64,000 bases of DNA from Halomonas salinarum (GCF_012062845.1 NZ_WWNB01000011.1:60831-124830); one strand, 5' to 3'; shown: positions 19,544-30,408, numbered from the stretch's first letter. Notes: generated by a model not told the origin, from the letters alone. Program-made: numbers and translations.

Positions 19544-19571
19544 GACAGGCTCCTCGATTGACGCAACAAAT

Positions 19572-19590
19572 GATAATGATTGTCATTTGC
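19572..19590. promoter_or_regulatory. Fur-box-like site
   Basis: GATAATGATTGTCATTTGC agrees with the 19-bp Fur consensus at 15 of 19 positions. It lies between the divergent 84-residue gene and glpQ, much nearer the former. Confidence 0.6.
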
Positions 19591-19723
19591 AATCTAGGCG
19601 CCCACACATCTCCTGTCAATGCCGCCTGCGTCGAAAAACGGCCGATGCAATACGAAGCGCTCCTTTGCCAATTGGCGAAAGGAGCGCTAGGTTATTGCTC
19701 GAACATTCAACTAAAGAGCCCTC

Positions 19724-20647
19724 ATGAACAACGTCTCTCGACGCTCTATCACCGCCCTCCTCGCCCTCGGTCTCACGCCGTTCACCGCTCAGGCCGATGC
19801 CCTCGCACAGCAGCTAGCCGATCTGCAGAGTTTCCAGATCATCGCCCACCGTGGCGCCAGCGGCTATGCCCCGGAGCACACCTGGGCCGCCTACGAGCAG
19901 GCACGTGACATGGGTGCCGACTACCTCGAGCTGGATCTGCACATGAGCGCCGATGGTCGGCTGATAGTGATTCATGACGAGACGCTTGATCGCACCACCG
20001 ACGGCGAAGGCAAGGTAAAGGAGCACTCGCTTGAAGCGCTCAAGGCCCTGGACGCCGGCGCTTGGTTCAACGAGGCCAACCCCGAGCGTGCCGATGAGGC
20101 CTATGCCGGCGCCCAACTGCTGACGCTGGACAACGTGATCGACCGCTACGGCAGTGACGTGCGCTACTACATCGAGACCAAGTCGCCCGAACGCTACCCG
20201 GAACTGCAGCGCGCCCTGGTCGAGACCCTTGAAGCAGAAGGTCTGGTGAGTTCCGGCTCAGTGATCATCCAATCGTTCAGCCGCGACAGCCTGCAGCAGG
20301 TCCAGAAGCTCAATGCAGATATCCCCCTGGTGCAGCTGGTGTGGTACTCCCCCGCTGAAGACGGCGACGGCCTCACCGAGTGGACCGGCGTGACCCCCGC
20401 CCCCGCTGACATCACCGACGCCGACTTTCAGGCCATCGCCGACTACGCCGTGGGCATCGGCCCCAACGTCGTCTACGACGGCGAAGATGTGATCGACGCA
20501 AGCTTCGTCGAACAGGCCCACCAAAACGGCCTGCTGGTGCACCCCTACACCATCAACGACCCCGAGCAGATGCAGCGCCTACTCGACTGGGGCGTCGATG
20601 GCATGTTCACCAACTTCCCCGATCGACTGAACGCCATCGTCGAGTGA
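19724..20647 (+). CDS. glpQ: periplasmic glycerophosphodiester phosphodiesterase
   Basis: The enzyme cleaves glycerophosphodiesters to glycerol 3-phosphate and an alcohol. The 307-residue protein has a signal peptide (ending AQADA), the GDPD catalytic block IIAHRGASGYAPEHTWAAY (His and Glu), the metal block YLELDLHMSADGRLIVIHDETLDRTTDG, IETKSPE and the C-terminal VDGMFTNFPDRL. Length and secretion signal match GlpQ rather than cytoplasmic UgpQ. It appears to be a single-gene unit. Confidence 0.92.
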   Translation: MNNVSRRSITALLALGLTPFTAQADALAQQLADLQSFQIIAHRGASGYAPEHTWAAYEQARDMGADYLELDLHMSADGRLIVIHDETLDRTTDGEGKVKEHSLEALKALDAGAWFNEANPERADEAYAGAQLLTLDNVIDRYGSDVRYYIETKSPERYPELQRALVETLEAEGLVSSGSVIIQSFSRDSLQQVQKLNADIPLVQLVWYSPAEDGDGLTEWTGVTPAPADITDADFQAIADYAVGIGPNVVYDGEDVIDASFVEQAHQNGLLVHPYTINDPEQMQRLLDWGVDGMFTNFPDRLNAIVE

Positions 20648-20676
20648 GGCCACCCCTCACCACGCTCTATAGGGCC

Positions 20677-20699
20677 GGCCCGGCCATTTGCGCCGGGCC
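20677..20699 (+). terminator. GC-rich hairpin after glpQ
   Basis: GGCCCGGC and its complement GCCGGGCC flank a 7-base loop, 30 bases after glpQ. There is no T-run, so terminator function is only likely. Confidence 0.4.
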
Positions 20700-20738
20700 A
20701 GCTGCGACCGCTAAAGCGCCAAGCGCCCCACGGCGTTC

Positions 20739-21320
20739 TTATCCCAACGCCTCTTCTACCAAGGCGCGCGCCTCCCGCGTCATCGGCAGCTCAAGCGTCA
20801 GTTCATGCGCCGCCGGCGACATTTTCTTCCAGGTTTTCTGCACAATGCGGATCAGGTGGTCGTGCTCTATCTGCTTCGAGAAGTCGGCGAAGTAGTTCTC
20901 CAGAAACACCAGACAGGCGCAATCTTCCACCGCCTGAGTGCCTTCATCGCGCCCCAGGCCCTGCTTGCGGATCATTTGCGCCACGCGTTCGGCCTGCTCG
21001 TCCGAGTAACCAGCCTCTTTCATTGTCTTCGCCGTGATCTCGCCGGCCCGCCGGCCCTGATCGCGCCGCCAGCTGAGATACCCCACCCGGCCTTCGGGGT
21101 AATCCTCGCGCGGCACCTGCCAGCGCTTAAGATGCTGACCGCGCACCGCCAGCTGCAACAGCTCATCCGGCGAGTCCCGCAGGCTCGCCAGCCAGGCACT
21201 CATCCGCCGCGCATGCCAAAGCTCACGGGGCAGCGATTCGCCCTCGACCTCGACGCTTCTTGGGTCTTGCCCATGCAAGGCATCGAGAGCGGCAAGCGTC
21301 TGATCAAAAGAAGACGTCAT
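20739..21320 (-). CDS. DUF4202-family protein
   Basis: The 193-residue protein (from MTSSFDQTLAALDALHGQDP) matches DUF4202: ELWHARRMSAWL, LAVRGQHLKRWQVPREDYPEGRVGYLSWR, DQAERVAQMIRKQGLGRDEGTQAVEDCACLVFLENYFADF. Its spaced His and Asp residues recall HD-type hydrolases, but no activity is established. The start was placed at 21320 because the upstream in-frame residues are not family-like. It lies next to the distal end of the CRISPR array and probably has no link to it. Confidence 0.8.
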   Translation of the reverse strand: MTSSFDQTLAALDALHGQDPRSVEVEGESLPRELWHARRMSAWLASLRDSPDELLQLAVRGQHLKRWQVPREDYPEGRVGYLSWRRDQGRRAGEITAKTMKEAGYSDEQAERVAQMIRKQGLGRDEGTQAVEDCACLVFLENYFADFSKQIEHDHLIRIVQKTWKKMSPAAHELTLELPMTREARALVEEALG

Positions 21321-21435
21321 GGCAGCACTCCATTGGTGGAAATAGACAATCAGCCTAACGATGAAAGACCGGGGCAAACACCTAAGACCGCCTCATAGCA
21401 TACTCGGTGTTTTCACCGGTGTTGTTGATAGCACT

Positions 21436-24400
21436 CACTCTAGCTGCCTGGGCGGCAGCGAACAGCAGATCATTGCGTGACCCGAGGGCATCAATTTTCT
21501 GAGCTGCCTGGGCGGCAGCGAACTTCCCGATGCCCGCTCTATTCTCAGCCGAACGTTTCTGAGCTGCCTGGGCGGCAGCGAACTCGCCGATTGGATGCAG
21601 ATCACGGTGCGTGACTTTCTGAGCTGCCTGGGCGGCAGCGAACGGCCCGCCGTGAGAAAATCAGCCGGGTGGTGTTTTCTGAGCTACCTGGGCGGCAGCG
21701 AACGTTTTGTGGCGGCCGCGCACGACGATCTCGACTTTCTGAGCTGCCTGGGCGGCAGCGAACACCCGCACCGCCCAGGTGATCGCCGACACCATTTTCT
21801 GAGCTGCCTGGGCGGCAGCGAACCCACACCGGTGCTGTAGTCGATCTCGCCCTCGTTTCTGAGCTGCCTGGGCGGCAGCGAACCATCGCCGACCTGGTCG
21901 GCAACGTCTGGGAGTCTTCTGAGCTGCCTGGGCGGCAGCGAACTCGGGCGGTGTCTCATGGCGCAGCCATGCGGTTTTCTGAGCTGCCTGGGCGGCAGCG
22001 AACTGCCCGCCCCCATCGCCAGGCTCTACCGCGAATTTCTGAGCTGCCTGGGCGGCAGCGAACATACCGTCCGCGTATCCATGGCGCCCGGCGGTTTTCT
22101 GAGCTGCCTGGGCGGCAGCGAACGCTGGCGCGTCGGTGATAAGCTAAGGGCGACATTTCTGAGCTGCCTGGGCGGCAGCGAACTGCAGGTGGTGCGCCAT
22201 GGCCAGGGCGGCAGCTTTCTGAGCTGCCTGGGCGGCAGCGAACATCACCGATGGCGTGACGACGATGCGCGCCGATTTCTGAGCTGCCTGGGCGGCAGCG
22301 AACTTGCGCCGAAACACATACCCGCCGAGCAGCTCTTTCTGAGCTGCCTGGGCGGCAGCGAACGGGCTGCCAATGGATCGTGACGAGCATGTGATTTTCT
22401 GAGCTGCCTGGGCGGCAGCGAACCACATCGCAAAACTCATTTTCTGACGGTTCTTTTTCTGAGCTGCCTGGGCGGCAGCGAACGTCTATTTTCGTCGACT
22501 AAACGGCCAGGCCAATTTCTGAGCTGCCTGGGCGGCAGCGAACTGATTATCTGCATCCACTCAGGCCCGCCATCATTTCTGAGCTGCCTGGGCGGCAGCG
22601 AACATCACCTCACCCATTACGCGAGTCTTGCCTATTTTCTGAGCTGCCTGGGCGGCAGCGAACATCACTAGGCGGCAAGAGGCACGCAGAGGGAATTTCT
22701 GAGCTGCCTGGGCGGCAGCGAACGCCGAGGCTCAGGCCACGCGCATCGACGCGATTTTCTGAGCTGCCTGGGCGGCAGCGAACCAGTCGCGCCGGGTCCG
22801 GCATCCGCTCGGGGTTTTCTGAGCTGCCTGGGCGGCAGCGAACAGCAGCGTCTGCCCTTGATACGTCAACATGTATTTCTGAGCTGCCTGGGCGGCAGCG
22901 AACGATCGGCGCCGGCAAGCTACCCCTTCACCTGTTTTCTGAGCTGCCTGGGCGGCAGCGAACGCCAGCCAATGGGCATGGTACAGAAGACCGAGTTTCT
23001 GAGCTGCCTGGGCGGCAGCGAACCTGGCCTGGGCAAAGGGTCTCATTCCTCTTCATTTCTGAGCTGCCTGGGCGGCAGCGAACGCGGTAGGACGGGTAGC
23101 ACCTGGACGGGTAGCTTTCTGAGCTGCCTGGGCGGCAGCGAACACGGTGATGGTCAGGGCCGCGCTGTCCAGCACTTTCTGAGCTGCCTGGGCGGCAGCG
23201 AACGAGTTCGATACCTTCCTGTCCTGGCAAAAGATTTTCTGAGCTGCCTGGGCGGCAGCGAACGCCAATGCATCTGGTGCATGCTGGTGCAAGTCTTTCT
23301 GAGCTGCCTGGGCGGCAGCGAACGACCGGCATAACGTCATCTGGTGCCGCTATCATTTCTGAGCTGCCTGGGCGGCAGCGAACGTGCTCTCCCCTACCTC
23401 GAACTCAATGCCGGCTTTCTGAGCTGCCTGGGCGGCAGCGAACGCGCGCCCAGATGTCGATATAACTGACATTTCTTTCTGAGCTGCCTGGGCGGCAGCG
23501 AACCGAGGACATCTGGACGGCCAATGCCCGCTTCGTTTCTGAGCTGCCTGGGCGGCAGCGAACCGCCAGCTGCGTGACGCGCTCAACCGCTGGGATTTCT
23601 GAGCTGCCTGGGCGGCAGCGAACTCATCGTGGATTGTTCGGTGCGCAGCTTACGCTTTCTGAGCTGCCTGGGCGGCAGCGAACGTGCAGGTGGATCACCT
23701 GGTCGGTGGCTACCTTTTCTGAGCTGCCTGGGCGGCAGCGAACCGTTGCCCGATGAATGGATGGACTGCCCCGATTTTCTGAGCTGCCTGGGCGGCAGCG
23801 AACACCTGGGGCGGGTAAGACATTGCGCACCGTCTTTTCTGAGCTGCCTGGGCGGCAGCGAACTCTCGTGTTGTTGCTGGCTCTTCTGCTCTCCTTTTCT
23901 GAGCTGCCTGGGCGGCAGCGAATGCTGCGGCCGTATTTCAGCATGCCGTCCAGCATTTCTGAGCTGCCTGGGCGGCAGCGAACCGTATGACAAACAATAG
24001 GCACCAGCTGATACTTTTCTGAGCTGCCTGGGCGGCAGCGAACCTGCCATGCTCGCGTTCCGTACGTCCGGTGGGTTTCTGAGCTGCCTGGGCGGCAGCG
24101 AATGACGATGCCCAGCTCGATGCCTTGTTCGAGCATTTCTGAGCTGCCTGGGCGGCAGCGAACGATGGTGGCGAGCGGCTGGCCTTCCAGCGACATTTCT
24201 GAGCTGCCTGGGCGGCAGCGAACTAGCTGACGCCGGCCAGCGGGCGCTCGCTATATTTCTGAGCTGCCTGGGCGGCAGCGAACTAGCCGCGCCTGGATCG
24301 TTTTGCCGGTCGGCTTTTCTGAGCTGCCTGGGCGGCAGCGAACTAGCCGCGCCTGGATCGTTTTGCCGGTCGGCTTTTCTGAGCTGCCTGGGCGGCAGCG

Positions 24401-26264
24401 AACCCGCATCGGCATAATTGACCGGCTCGCCGGTCTTTCTGAGCTGCCTGGGCGGCAGCGAACCAGCATGAGGTGACCTCGGTGCATCTCGCCGATTTCT
24501 GAGCTGCCTGGGCGGCAGCGAACTGCCCCGGCCTTCACTCGCCCGTAGTCAGCCATTTCTGAGCTGCCTGGGCGGCAGCGAACTCGCTGCCTTGCACAGA
24601 GGTCAGAGCGCCGGATTTCTGAGCTGCCTGGGCGGCAGCGAACGCGCTGTGCAACGTCATCGGGCCGATCTTCGATTTCTGAGCTGCCTGGGCGGCAGCG
24701 AACTCACAGACGCCGCGCGCGCCGATGTTGCTGTTTTTCTGAGCTGCCTGGGCGGCAGCGAACACCGGAATGTTGACGTGATCGCCGGCCGGGAATTTCT
24801 GAGCTGCCTGGGCGGCAGCGAACATGGAGCGCTCGGAGCAGCGTAGTCGCGACATTTTCTGAGCTGCCTGGGCGGCAGCGAACGAGGACAGCACGCTGAA
24901 CCTCAGCCCGGAGATTTTCTGAGCTGCCTGGGCGGCAGCGAACAGCCAACATCTTGGTCCACCGCCCCACCGGCTTTTCTGAGCTGCCTGGGCGGCAGCG
25001 AACGAACAGGAGAAAGCTGCGCACCGCAGTATCAATTTCTGAGCTGCCTGGGCGGCAGCGAACTCTGCTTGAACGTGGATACGGACGCTGTTGACATTTC
25101 TGAGCTGCCTGGGCGGCAGCGAACCCACTCGGCAAATCGGCGGCGATACTCCACCATTTCTGAGCTGCCTGGGCGGCAGCGAACGCGTGATAATGCGCGT
25201 CTTGCCCTTCTGAAACTTTCTGAGCTGCCTGGGCGGCAGCGAACTTCGGCTATACGAGCCTCAGCCAGTGCATTGATTTCTGAGCTGCCTGGGCGGCAGC
25301 GAACATCACGACGAGAACTATCAACGCAAGTAAATTTTTCTGAGCTGCCTGGGCGGCAGCGAACTAGCCGGTGATTGCGGTGGCCGGTATCCAGAATTTC
25401 TGAGCTGCCTGGGCGGCAGCGAACCCGCTGATCGGCGACCCCGGCGACGGCTCTTCTTTCTGAGCTGCCTGGGCGGCAGCGAACGCCATCGTGCCGGGCT
25501 CTCTCGTTCCTGGAGGTTTCTGAGCTGCCTGGGCGGCAGCGAACTACACATCGCGCCCCTTTCCGCCGCTCAGGAATTTCTGAGCTGCCTGGGCGGCAGC
25601 GAACACCGCGTTGCCCAACTCCTTGGGATCGAGGGCTTTCTGAGCTGCCTGGGCGGCAGCGAACGATATGTCCGATCCATGTCCAAAATGCAATACTTTC
25701 TGAGCTGCCTGGGCGGCAGCGAACAAACCAGCCGATCTGCTTTGACGGCTCAGACTTTTCTGAGCTGCCTGGGCGGCAGCGAACCGCATCGAGGACTACA
25801 GCGGTGAGAGCAGCGTTTTCTGAGCTGCCTGGGCGGCAGCGAACGACGACATAACTTTAAAGCCACTCGGGTTAGGTTTCTGAGCTGCCTGGGCGGCAGC
25901 GAACCCGCGCCGGCAAGGGTCGAGAGTACCCGGACTTTTCTGAGCTGCCTGGGCGGCAGCGAACTTGGGTGTTTACATGAGTGGAGAGCGATGGGTTTTC
26001 TGAGCTGCCTGGGCGGCAGCGAACGCCGCCGGCAAGCGCTTCAACGAGGGCAAGATTTTCTGAGCTGCCTGGGCGGCAGCGAACCACCTGGGCAAGTACG
26101 GCTGCCCCAACTGCGATTTCTGAGCTGCCTGGGCGGCAGCGAACGCTCGAAGACGTGATATGGGAGCACAAGCTTTTTTCTGAGCTGCCTGGGCGGCAGC
26201 GAACAAGAAAGTTTGTTGATAGTATCGGGGCCGACCTTTCTGAGCTGCCTGGGCGGCAGCGAAC
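21436..26264 (-). CRISPR. type I-F CRISPR array, 81 repeats, 80 spacers
   Basis: A 28-bp repeat recurs every 60 bases. In minus-strand (crRNA) orientation it reads GTTCG, stem CTGCC, loop GCCCA, stem GGCAG, handle CTCAGAAA, the classic I-F form. Spacers are 32 nt except one of 33 nt (25064-25096). By direct line-by-line count there are 61 repeats from 21436 to 25063 and 20 from 25097 to 26264. The distal repeat (21436-21463) is degenerate in its last 8 bases, marking the old end; the leader end abuts cas6f. Repeat variants: one base changed near 21686, 21916, 23923 and 24103. The spacer at 24284-24315 is repeated exactly at 24344-24375. Confidence 0.99.
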
Positions 26265-26393
26265 TAGAGCTTTTTCAAGCTAAACCCCTGATTGTTAAAG
26301 AGCAATAGCCGTAAAGCGCGACGCCCCCTTTTTTTCGGAGGCGTCGCTAACTCATTGTTTTTCAGAGCTCTATAACAACGCTCGAAAAAAGGG
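26265..26393 (-). promoter_or_regulatory. CRISPR leader with internal hairpin
   Basis: These 129 bases separate the first repeat from the end of cas6f and should contain the leader promoter and integration signals. GCGACGCC (26318-26325) and its complement (26340-26347) form a perfect 8-bp stem around a C/T-rich loop; it could end cas-operon transcription or be a leader element. The part nearest the array is AT-rich (TTTTTCAAGCTAAACCCC, ATTGTTAAAGAGCAATA). Confidence 0.7.
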
Positions 26394-26963
26394 TCAGAAC
26401 CAGGGCACGGTTGCTTCCGTGCTCAAGCCGTAATGGTTGAAGTGACCGCTGATAGGTGTCGGCTGCGGTTCGCCGTGCTCAATGAACAAGGCAAAGCGTT
26501 GCTTGCTGGATCGGCTACTGAGTGAAACGAAGGGCAAGGGGATGCGTGGTTCGTTGGTGCGCGCGAACCTGGCTTGCGCCTCCTCGAGGTCGATGGCATG
26601 ACGCCGTGCGTAGCGCTTTACCTGGCTGTCATTGCCGGTCTTGAACTGTCGTCGCCGGACCACGCAATGCAACGCGTTGTCGGGTACCGGCAGAATCTCG
26701 CCGGTCTCTACGAGCTCGCGCATGCCGGCGAGCCAGGGTTGCGCTATGAATTGCGTCAGGCTCTGGTGTTTACCATGTAGGCGCAGCCGGTCACCCGGCG
26801 TGCGGGCTCGCACGCCGGTCTTGTGATCTGGAAAACTCACGCCGATATCGTTCGCGTCCAGGTCGAATAGCGCCCGATGCAGCCGGCCATAGAGCGCGCC
26901 CATCAGCATGGGTGGCAGAAAATCTGGATCGGGACGCAGGCGAAGGTCGATGTAGTGGTCCAT
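26394..26963 (-). CDS. cas6f: Cas6f/Csy4, crRNA-processing endoribonuclease
   Basis: Cas6f cuts the repeat RNA at the 3' base of its hairpin and stays bound to the crRNA 3' end in the Csy complex. The 189-residue protein starts MDHYIDLRLRPDPDF and has His29 (YGRLHRAL), the position of the catalytic His of the P. aeruginosa enzyme, an Arg-rich helix region (RRRQFKTGNDSQVKRYARR) for the stem groove, and the Ser-rich strand FVSLSSRSSKQRFALFI that supplies the active-site Ser. It ends the cas operon, 3 bases after csy3. Confidence 0.96.
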   Translation of the reverse strand: MDHYIDLRLRPDPDFLPPMLMGALYGRLHRALFDLDANDIGVSFPDHKTGVRARTPGDRLRLHGKHQSLTQFIAQPWLAGMRELVETGEILPVPDNALHCVVRRRQFKTGNDSQVKRYARRHAIDLEEAQARFARTNEPRIPLPFVSLSSRSSKQRFALFIEHGEPQPTPISGHFNHYGLSTEATVPWF

Positions 26964-26966
26964 GGT

Positions 26967-28004
26967 TTACCCCGCGTCGCCGAAGACACCGCCACGAATC
27001 AGGGTTGCCATCACGAAGTGCTGCTGCTCGGTCGGCGGCACCTGGTCCTTGAGCAGCCAGTTATCGAGCAGGTTATAGAAGTCCACTTTCTGTTTCGGCT
27101 GGCGGTAAGCCGTCCCCTGGGTAGTCACCGAGCCGTAGGGCTCGACCGCGATCGGCCCCAGGTCGCTACCGTTCTCTGGTGTCGGGTACCAGGTGTCGAT
27201 GGTGCGCAGGGCGTTGCCGATCTTCTGCGAGTGAATGGCAGCACTCTTGTCGTCACCGATGCTGTAGAGCGTCTTGCTCTTTTCACCGCGAGCGCGGTCG
27301 AGGATCAGTTCCTGCGAAGGAAAGACCTCCTGGCCGGCGCCGATACGCGCAAAGGCGACCACATCCAGCAGCAGGTACTGCTCGCCGGCCAGCGCTTTGG
27401 CGATCACTTCCCCCAACGTGCGGGTCTGCTCGTCGCCGGTGAAGTCACGGGTCGAGCGCTCCAGGGCATTGTCGAAAGTCCACTCTTGTTCGGCCTCCCC
27501 GGCCCGGGTCTGACGCACCGTCACTTCGAGCGCTTCGGCCTTGAGGCGATTGCGCCAAAGGAACCGCCCGTTGGCGAGGTTATAGGCGTAGCGATGGGCC
27601 AGTTCATGAAAACCGTGCTCGCTGGCATAGCCCTCGACGGCCTGCTTCAGCTTGGCTTGATAGTCGGCACTATTGCAGGCCGAAGGTGTACCGGCGCCGG
27701 CCAGCACGCGCAGCGTGAAATGAACCGCCAAGGTATCGGCGTCGTGGGGCAGGGCGGCGACATCTACAGTCTGCAGGTTGGGGTTTTCGATGGCGGCATC
27801 GAGTTTGGCCGGATCCTGATCCTTGGTCTTCAGACGGTTGGAGATGGTGCCGCGCACGGACTTTTCCGTGACAGGGATTCGGGGCCATGCGGTGAACTGA
27901 TGGCGATCCTGCCAGTTGCCGGCACTGAACAGTGCATCGGAAGGGTCGAGCTTGCGCTCGAAGGCGAGGACGGAAGCGGTTTTCAGAGCGTCGTTCTTGG
28001 CCAT
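26967..28004 (-). CDS. csy3: Csy3/Cas7f, backbone subunit of the Csy complex
   Basis: Six copies of Csy3 form the helical backbone that holds the spacer part of crRNA. The 345-residue protein begins [25 protein letters not shown], typical of Csy3, and includes [18 protein letters not shown] and [11 protein letters not shown]. The start was set at ATG 28004, preceded by CGGAG, rather than the in-frame 28031, which overlaps nothing and lacks family similarity. It follows csy2 by 23 bases. Confidence 0.96.
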   Translation of the reverse strand: MAKNDALKTASVLAFERKLDPSDALFSAGNWQDRHQFTAWPRIPVTEKSVRGTISNRLKTKDQDPAKLDAAIENPNLQTVDVAALPHDADTLAVHFTLRVLAGAGTPSACNSADYQAKLKQAVEGYASEHGFHELAHRYAYNLANGRFLWRNRLKAEALEVTVRQTRAGEAEQEWTFDNALERSTRDFTGDEQTRTLGEVIAKALAGEQYLLLDVVAFARIGAGQEVFPSQELILDRARGEKSKTLYSIGDDKSAAIHSQKIGNALRTIDTWYPTPENGSDLGPIAVEPYGSVTTQGTAYRQPKQKVDFYNLLDNWLLKDQVPPTEQQHFVMATLIRGGVFGDAG

Positions 28005-28027
28005 GATGGTTTCTCCGGAAATGGGGC

Positions 28028-29014
28028 TCAACTGAAGTCGTAAAGAGGTTCGAAGGCGTCACTGACAGGGCGGTAGTCGTTGCAACAGCGGTATTGCTGC
28101 GACTCCGAGCCTGTTTGCGGATACCAGATCAACTGTTCAGCTTGTTCGAGGCGATGGGGACTGACCCACTCCCCGACCGAAAAGAGGCTTTCGACGAATT
28201 GAAAGGGTGTGGTGCCGTCGCGTGCATTGGCCACGCTGCCGGCTGGCTGCAACTCACTTAGCGCGCCATAGCCCACCGGGACAGGAACGATCCAGCCAAG
28301 CGCATGGCGATCGTGCTGCCAGGAGTGCTCTTGGTTGTCATAGCGCCAGTTGATGCGGGAAAGCGAAAGCCAGGCATCAAGCCGTGTCGTGCCTGGCGCT
28401 TCCTCTCGCAATTCGGCCAGCCGCTCGTCAAGCAGATCGTCGCGCGAAACCAATGCGAACCCGGGTAGCAAGCGCAGACGCAGTTTCCGGAAAGCATCGA
28501 GTCGATCTTCCTCGTTCCCCGTGAGGTCAATGACCTGCGGCTGATGGCGATACAGCCCGGGTTGCGGCGGCGGCATCACGGAACCGCCCGCAATGCGCAT
28601 GCCACCGACCATCTCCTGTAACGCGGCGGTATCCTGACGCTTCGCCTGCTCGTCTCGTTTCCAGCGCTCGCTTTCGAGCGCCAGGATCAGGCTGACTTCC
28701 AGATGAATACGCCCTTCTTCGACGATGGCAGCGGTGCCGCCATCCTTGCCTACCGGATTGCGCGTCAGATGAAAGGTCTTGATAAAGCTGGCTTGGGTAG
28801 CCTGCTCCTGATGGTGATGACACACCACACCGATGCCCTTGAAGGCGATATCGAGACCGGCGGCACGCGTCTTGCGCTCCAGTGCCCACATCATCCCCAT
28901 GAAAGCCGTGATCGCGGGAAACCCGTGCGTCAGCGGACTGGAAATGGCGTTGGCGTTCTGCACGTTGATACGCGGCAGTGCGAGCAAATGGCTGAAAGTG
29001 GGGGAGGTATTCAT
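28028..29014 (-). CDS. csy2: Csy2/Cas5f subunit
   Basis: Csy2 binds the crRNA 5' handle with Csy1 and forms the tail of the Csy complex. The 328-residue protein begins with the Csy2 signature [36 protein letters not shown] and contains [12 protein letters not shown]. Its start overlaps the csy1 stop by ATGA, indicating translational coupling. Confidence 0.96.
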   Translation of the reverse strand: MNTSPTFSHLLALPRINVQNANAISSPLTHGFPAITAFMGMMWALERKTRAAGLDIAFKGIGVVCHHHQEQATQASFIKTFHLTRNPVGKDGGTAAIVEEGRIHLEVSLILALESERWKRDEQAKRQDTAALQEMVGGMRIAGGSVMPPPQPGLYRHQPQVIDLTGNEEDRLDAFRKLRLRLLPGFALVSRDDLLDERLAELREEAPGTTRLDAWLSLSRINWRYDNQEHSWQHDRHALGWIVPVPVGYGALSELQPAGSVANARDGTTPFQFVESLFSVGEWVSPHRLEQAEQLIWYPQTGSESQQYRCCNDYRPVSDAFEPLYDFS

Positions 29015-30366
29015 GAGCGCTCCTCCGAGGCTCGCCGCTGCATGGGCACGGGCCAGGCGGCGTCGACGATCGCCTGCCGGACCCAGTGGCGATATTCGCT
29101 ATCGCCTACCGCGGTGGCACCTGCCCGACGCAATTGGTCGTTGAGCCAACTAGCAAAAATGCCCGCGACCTGACCGGGCCAGTCGCCCCAGTGGTAGGCC
29201 TCTGCGAAGGCCTGGTCGTCTTCCCCTCCTTCGCCGGGTTGACGAGGTGCGAGTGCAAGACGCTCCGGATCCAGCCACAGGCACTCGCAGAACGGTAACT
29301 CACAGCGATCATCGCGAGTCCATCCCGGGGGTAACTGGCTGTGTATCGCAGCGGCAAAAAAGGGCAATTTAGCGCCCAACCGCTGCTCGAGCACCTCGCG
29401 CTCCTGGCGGGTTTCCATTGTCTTGCTGCGCTTGGATAGAATCAGCCGAGCAAGCTGTTGGACGAGCGGCCTGACACCGGCAAAAAAGGTGAAGCGTTCG
29501 GTCGAGGATTCCAGCCCGAGCAGGTTAGGCGAGCGTTGTTGCGACCAGTTGGGCGGTAGCGATGGCAGCAGATAGTTGGCGCCACCACGCTCGCTATTCA
29601 GCTGCGAGATGTTCTGGGGCTTGGTGCCCCCCATCTTGCGTACGGCGAGGTTGCGGTAGTCGCGATAGACGCGTGTATCGGCTTGCTTTGCGCGGACGGC
29701 AGCACGCACATCACGACTCTCTTCGCCAAAGCGTGCGCTCTGAATATCGGCATGCACGCGATGGGCCAGGGCGCTGGAGAACAGCGGCTGCAGCAGGTGA
29801 AAGTTATCGTCGGTGGCGGCGTTACCCTGTGTCAGCCAGTACACCTGCTTCGCCAGCGCATGGGAGGAGAAGGTGCCGCTGCGAACGAGACTGCCGAAGG
29901 CGTCCACCCGCGAGTGGGCAATGGCTTCATCGGCATGCAGTGCCTGCAGCAGGTCGGCGTCCCTGGCCTTGACCCATTCGAGCAAGGAGCGGCCTTCGAC
30001 TTCGACCTTCAGGAACTTGAAAACATCGAGTGCAGCGGCATTGCCGACAACGTCTTCGGCGAAACCATTTACCAGCGAGTGGCTACCGATTTCATCATGC
30101 TGTGGTAGGGCCGGCGGAGGAACGTAGATGCTGGTGCCACGTGCATCCGGATGGCTGGCCTTGAGCACATGGGTGACGGCCTGAATCTGACCGACGCGGC
30201 GCGCAGCATCCGCAAGCCAGGTGTCGTACTCGTACTTTGCAGCGGCCGCTGCATCGTCTTCCCGACCTTTGAGCTTGGCCTCGCGGCGTTCGTCGATGAA
30301 CGTCTCAATGGCGAGACGAAAACGTTCGATGCGCGAGGCGCCATCGTTTTCGGTGGTTTCGTTCAT
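29011..30366 (-). CDS. csy1: Csy1/Cas8f, PAM-recognising large subunit
   Basis: Csy1 with Csy2 recognises the CC PAM and recruits Cas2-3. From MNETTENDGASRIERFRLAIETFIDERREAKL the protein has 451 residues, close to the P. aeruginosa length, with the conserved C-terminal domain DDRCELPFCECLWLDPERLALAP. The frame stays open for 121 codons upstream, but that stretch reads through a CRISPR-like repeat and a GC hairpin and has no family similarity, so it was rejected. GGA lies 8-10 bases upstream of ATG 30366; ATG 30372 is also possible. The first long cas gap lies upstream. Confidence 0.94.
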   Translation of the reverse strand: MNETTENDGASRIERFRLAIETFIDERREAKLKGREDDAAAAAKYEYDTWLADAARRVGQIQAVTHVLKASHPDARGTSIYVPPPALPQHDEIGSHSLVNGFAEDVVGNAAALDVFKFLKVEVEGRSLLEWVKARDADLLQALHADEAIAHSRVDAFGSLVRSGTFSSHALAKQVYWLTQGNAATDDNFHLLQPLFSSALAHRVHADIQSARFGEESRDVRAAVRAKQADTRVYRDYRNLAVRKMGGTKPQNISQLNSERGGANYLLPSLPPNWSQQRSPNLLGLESSTERFTFFAGVRPLVQQLARLILSKRSKTMETRQEREVLEQRLGAKLPFFAAAIHSQLPPGWTRDDRCELPFCECLWLDPERLALAPRQPGEGGEDDQAFAEAYHWGDWPGQVAGIFASWLNDQLRRAGATAVGDSEYRHWVRQAIVDAAWPVPMQRRASEERS

Positions 30367-30402
30367 GGGCATTCCAAACCGTTGGACCCTGATGGGCCCC
30401 GG

Positions 30403-30408
30403 GTTATA
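30403..30408 (-). promoter_or_regulatory. possible local -10 for csy1
   Basis: TATAAC on the minus strand lies 37 bases before csy1, just after a hairpin formed by CGGCA/TGCCG and CCCA/TGGG. No -35 is convincing. If real, it would separate csy1 transcription from the upstream promoter at 30592-30620. Confidence 0.25.

Noticed and set aside
21595..26283. Dozens of open frames with recurring FLSCLGGSE, FAAAQAAQK, VRCRPGSSE or FSELPGRQR segments
   Set aside because: They are translations of the CRISPR repeat; the 60-bp period is a multiple of three, so frames stay open by chance.
26877..28043. 388-codon plus-strand frame opposite csy3
   Set aside because: Antisense shadow of csy3 and cas6f.
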